NCBI GenBank assembly: GCA_004296145.1
Contig: SEBM01000146.1
Span: 1-8,332 of the forward strand
From: Flavobacterium sp.
Lineage (GTDB): Bacteria > Bacteroidota > Bacteroidia > Flavobacteriales > Flavobacteriaceae
Reading direction: 5' to 3'
DNA length: 8,332 nucleotides
Shown: positions 6,654 through 8,332 of the stretch, in pieces
Layout of the letters: every line of letters begins with the position of its first letter
How positions within the stretch are numbered: position 1 is the first letter of the stretch
Made by a program: the position numbers and the translations under genes
The notes under the pieces: model-generated
Seen by the model: the letters and a program-made list of their open reading frames with translations, nothing else
Databases searched by the model: none
What the model was told of the DNA's origin: nothing

Positions 6654-7883
6654 ATGCAAATTACAAACCAAACCGGCGATCAACACGAAGTGCCCAACGA
6701 AGGCGGAAACAGCAATAAATATCTTTTGCCATTTATCTTAATTACCAGCTTATTTTTCCTTTGGGGAATGGCACATGGTTTGGATGGTATTTTAATTCCA
6801 CACTTAAAAAAAGCTTGCCAACTTAATAATAGACAATCAACCCTGATTGATACAGCTATCTTTTTTGCTTATTTTATAATGGCAATTCCAGCAGGAATCA
6901 TTATTAAAAAAATCGGATATAAAAACAGTATTATTACTGGGTTATTAGTTTTTGCAATAGGAGCATTTTTATTTGTGCCGGCTGCTAATTCCCGTACTTA
7001 CGAACTTTTTTTACTTGCTTTATTTATTATTGGTTGCGGATTAACTATTTTAGAAACAAGCGCCAATCCATATGCTGCAATTTTAGGTCCGGCAGAATCA
7101 TCCTCTACAAGATTAAATTTAGCAGCTTCATTTAATGGTCTCGCTGTTACTTTGGCACCTTTACTGGGAGGCGTTTTTATTCTTTCGGGAGTTAATCATA
7201 CAACAGAACAACTTGCCGCAATGTCTGAAAGTACAAGAACAGCCTATTTTTTAGAAGAAGCTTCATCTGTTAAATTGCCGTATATAATCTTAGGATGTGT
7301 ATTATTATTCGTGGCAATTTTATTTTATTTTATGCATTTACCTTCTATGAAAACTCAACCAACAGAAACTGAAGCTAAACCATGTTTTTTCTCTGTTTTA
7401 AAATTCTCTCACTTAAGTTGGGCAGTTGTCGCACAATTTTTTTACGTTGGTGCTCAGGTATGTATTACAAGTTTTTTTATACGAATAGCTCAAAAAGAAG
7501 CAGGTCTTGATGAAAAAACAGCTGCTTATTATCTTACCGCTTATGGGTTTTTATTTATGGTGGGACGCTTTAGTGGAACTTTCTTTCTAAGATTCATAAA
7601 AGATTATATATTGCTGTCTATCTATTGCGTAATAAGCGTTATTCTATGTTTAATTGCTATTTATGGAAAAGGAATCTATATTATTTATGCCCTTGGCGGA
7701 ATTGGTTTTTTCATGTCAATAATGTTTCCAACTATATTTTCATTGGGTCTTGTCGGGTTAAAATCTAATACGGAAACTGGCTCGTCCTGGTTGGTAATGT
7801 CAATTGTCGGAGGAGCGATCTTGCCGTATGCAATGGGAACTTTAATCGATATCAAACATGATGACATTCAATCACTTCTTTAA
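6654..7883 (+). CDS. FucP-like sugar:H+ symporter (MFS), 3' end lost at contig join
   Basis: This inner-membrane Major Facilitator of the FucP (fucose/glucose/galactose:H+ symporter) group would import the operon's sugar or sugar-acid substrate. It has a hydrophilic N-terminus (1-22), then TM1 with FFLWGMAHGLDGILIPHLKKA (34-54), the MFS loop KKIGYKNS (85-92), GCGLTILETSANPY (127-140; E134 aligns with the E. coli FucP Glu135) and RLNLAASFNG (153-162), with about eleven membrane segments visible. At the FucP Asp46 position it has Gly45, with an Asp one residue earlier (D44). FucP relatives have 12 segments and usually about 410-440 residues. Here the sequence breaks after the eleventh, around residue 404-406 (DDIQ). 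The last residues (SLL) and the stop at 7881-7883 come from the foreign DNA beyond the join, so the true C-terminus is missing. It lies 140 bases after the MaoC gene, same strand. Confidence 0.85.
   Translation: MQITNQTGDQHEVPNEGGNSNKYLLPFILITSLFFLWGMAHGLDGILIPHLKKACQLNNRQSTLIDTAIFFAYFIMAIPAGIIIKKIGYKNSIITGLLVFAIGAFLFVPAANSRTYELFLLALFIIGCGLTILETSANPYAAILGPAESSSTRLNLAASFNGLAVTLAPLLGGVFILSGVNHTTEQLAAMSESTRTAYFLEEASSVKLPYIILGCVLLFVAILFYFMHLPSMKTQPTETEAKPCFFSVLKFSHLSWAVVAQFFYVGAQVCITSFFIRIAQKEAGLDEKTAAYYLTAYGFLFMVGRFSGTFFLRFIKDYILLSIYCVISVILCLIAIYGKGIYIIYALGGIGFFMSIMFPTIFSLGLVGLKSNTETGSSWLVMSIVGGAILPYAMGTLIDIKHDDIQSLL
7863..7872. other. Chimeric junction between Bacteroidota and Bacillota-like DNA
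   Basis: Two unrelated genes are cut at the same place. On the plus strand the transporter reads normally up to KHDDI(Q), about 7863-7871, then meets a stop within 12-15 bases. On the minus strand the MazG-like frame reads normally down to KEVIE (its Glu codon at 7867-7869), then turns to CHHV and a stop, where relatives continue with a region ending in RRHPH. The overlap allows a few bases of shared sequence (around ATTCAA, 7866-7871). No transposon end, att site, tRNA or repeat is present at the join. This pattern fits a misassembly or library chimera best. Confidence 0.8.
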
Positions 7884-8332
7884 TATCCATATATCCTTCT
7901 TTTTTACCAATACTCGCATGGAGTAGCACTTGTAATAAGATATCTCCGAGTTCTTCAATCATATGCCAATCATCTTCATTATCTATTGCTTCAAACAATT
8001 CAAATGTTTCTTCTAATAAATAACGTTTAAGTGATTCATGCGTTTGCACACGATCCCATGGACAGCCTTTTTCATCATCCACTAGATGGTCAATAATATA
8101 AACTGCAAAATCAAAATCAGTATACATATCTTCATCACGCGTTATTTTAGGCACAAATACACTTGTTAGATTGTTAAACATATCCTCATTATGATCTAAC
8201 TCAAATAACGGTACTTCTAATACTTTAGCGCCTTGACTATTAGCGCCCGTAACTATCTTCACTTTAAAATCGTCTGGATAACGTTCCATTAATGTGAGTT
8301 TAACATCTGCTGCAATCATCGCACTATATACT
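7866..8332 (-). pseudogene. Partial YabN/MazG-type protein (tetrapyrrole methylase-MazG fusion), Staphylococcus-like, cut at both ends
   Basis: On the minus strand an open frame enters from the window edge (V-Y-S-A before the first Met at 8319) and runs to the join. It covers the end of the N-terminal methylase-like domain (KLTLMERYPDDF, VPLFELDH, NNLTSVFVP) and the first part of the MazG nucleotide pyrophosphohydrolase domain: GCPWDRVQTHESLK, then the metal-binding EETFE and EELGD motifs (numbered from that Met, GCPWD 85-89, EETFE 103-107, EELGD 122-126). Such fusions (B. subtilis YabN type) are typical of Bacillota; the wording looks staphylococcal. MazG removes pyrophosphate from (d)NTPs. 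The Met at 8319 is internal, not the start. The rest of the MazG domain, normally reaching past RRHPH, is missing beyond the junction. It is a fragment because of the contig join and the window end, not a true decayed gene as far as can be seen. Confidence 0.85.

Noticed and set aside
6654..7883. Taking the TAA at 7881-7883 as the natural end of the transporter
   Set aside because: The stop falls past the junction, inside DNA that encodes the MazG fragment on the other strand, and a twelfth membrane segment is missing.
7852..8319. Reading the minus-strand MazG-like frame as a complete gene starting at the Met at 8319
   Set aside because: The frame stays open to the window edge with family-like residues (VYSA) before that Met, and the sequence starts inside the methylase domain. 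The last residues (CHHV) come from the other side of the join.
7866..8332. Horizontal transfer of a staphylococcal gene into the Bacteroidota genome
   Set aside because: The gene is incomplete at the join, no mobile element or integration site is seen, and the join also breaks a host gene. A chimera explains this more simply, though reads are needed to be certain.

Overview
The window is AT-rich and nearly all of it reads as a Bacteroidota genome, most likely Flavobacterium or a close relative. Supporting signs are the A-rich leaders without Shine-Dalgarno sequences, a TAnnTTTG-type -7 promoter box, palindromic intergenic repeats of a kind I associate with flavobacteria, and the protein families present. 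The last ~465 bases (about 7866-8332) look different in origin. They encode, on the minus strand, an internal piece of a YabN/MazG-type protein whose wording is that of Bacillota, closest to Staphylococcus as I remember the family. The join cuts two unrelated genes at the same point, so it is best read as a chimeric contig or contamination until raw reads say otherwise.

Layout: 1-239 is a leader with a good Bacteroidota promoter overlapped by an ACATTT-GT-AAATGT palindrome. From 240 to 5970 five plus-strand genes are packed with gaps or overlaps of 1-4 bases: a solute-binding-protein-like gene, two tandem family III (CaiB/BaiF) CoA-transferase genes, a second solute-binding-protein-like gene, and a Gfo/Idh/MocA oxidoreductase. 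A gap holding a long hairpin precedes a MaoC-type hydratase/dehydratase gene. After a second gap with an imperfect inverted repeat comes a FucP-like sugar:H+ symporter gene (from 6654), broken at about 7866.

The set looks like one catabolic operon: a sugar or sugar-acid permease, an NAD(P)-dependent oxidoreductase, two CoA-transferases and an enoyl-CoA-hydratase-like enzyme. This suggests import, oxidation, CoA activation and dehydration/hydration of a sugar-derived or hydroxy acid. The substrate cannot be read from the sequence. The odd part is that both solute-binding-like proteins have no signal peptide (in-frame stops lie just upstream of each start) and no ABC permease or ATPase is present. 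They are woven into the CoA-transferase operon and appear to be cytoplasmic. This is the best candidate for an undescribed system here.
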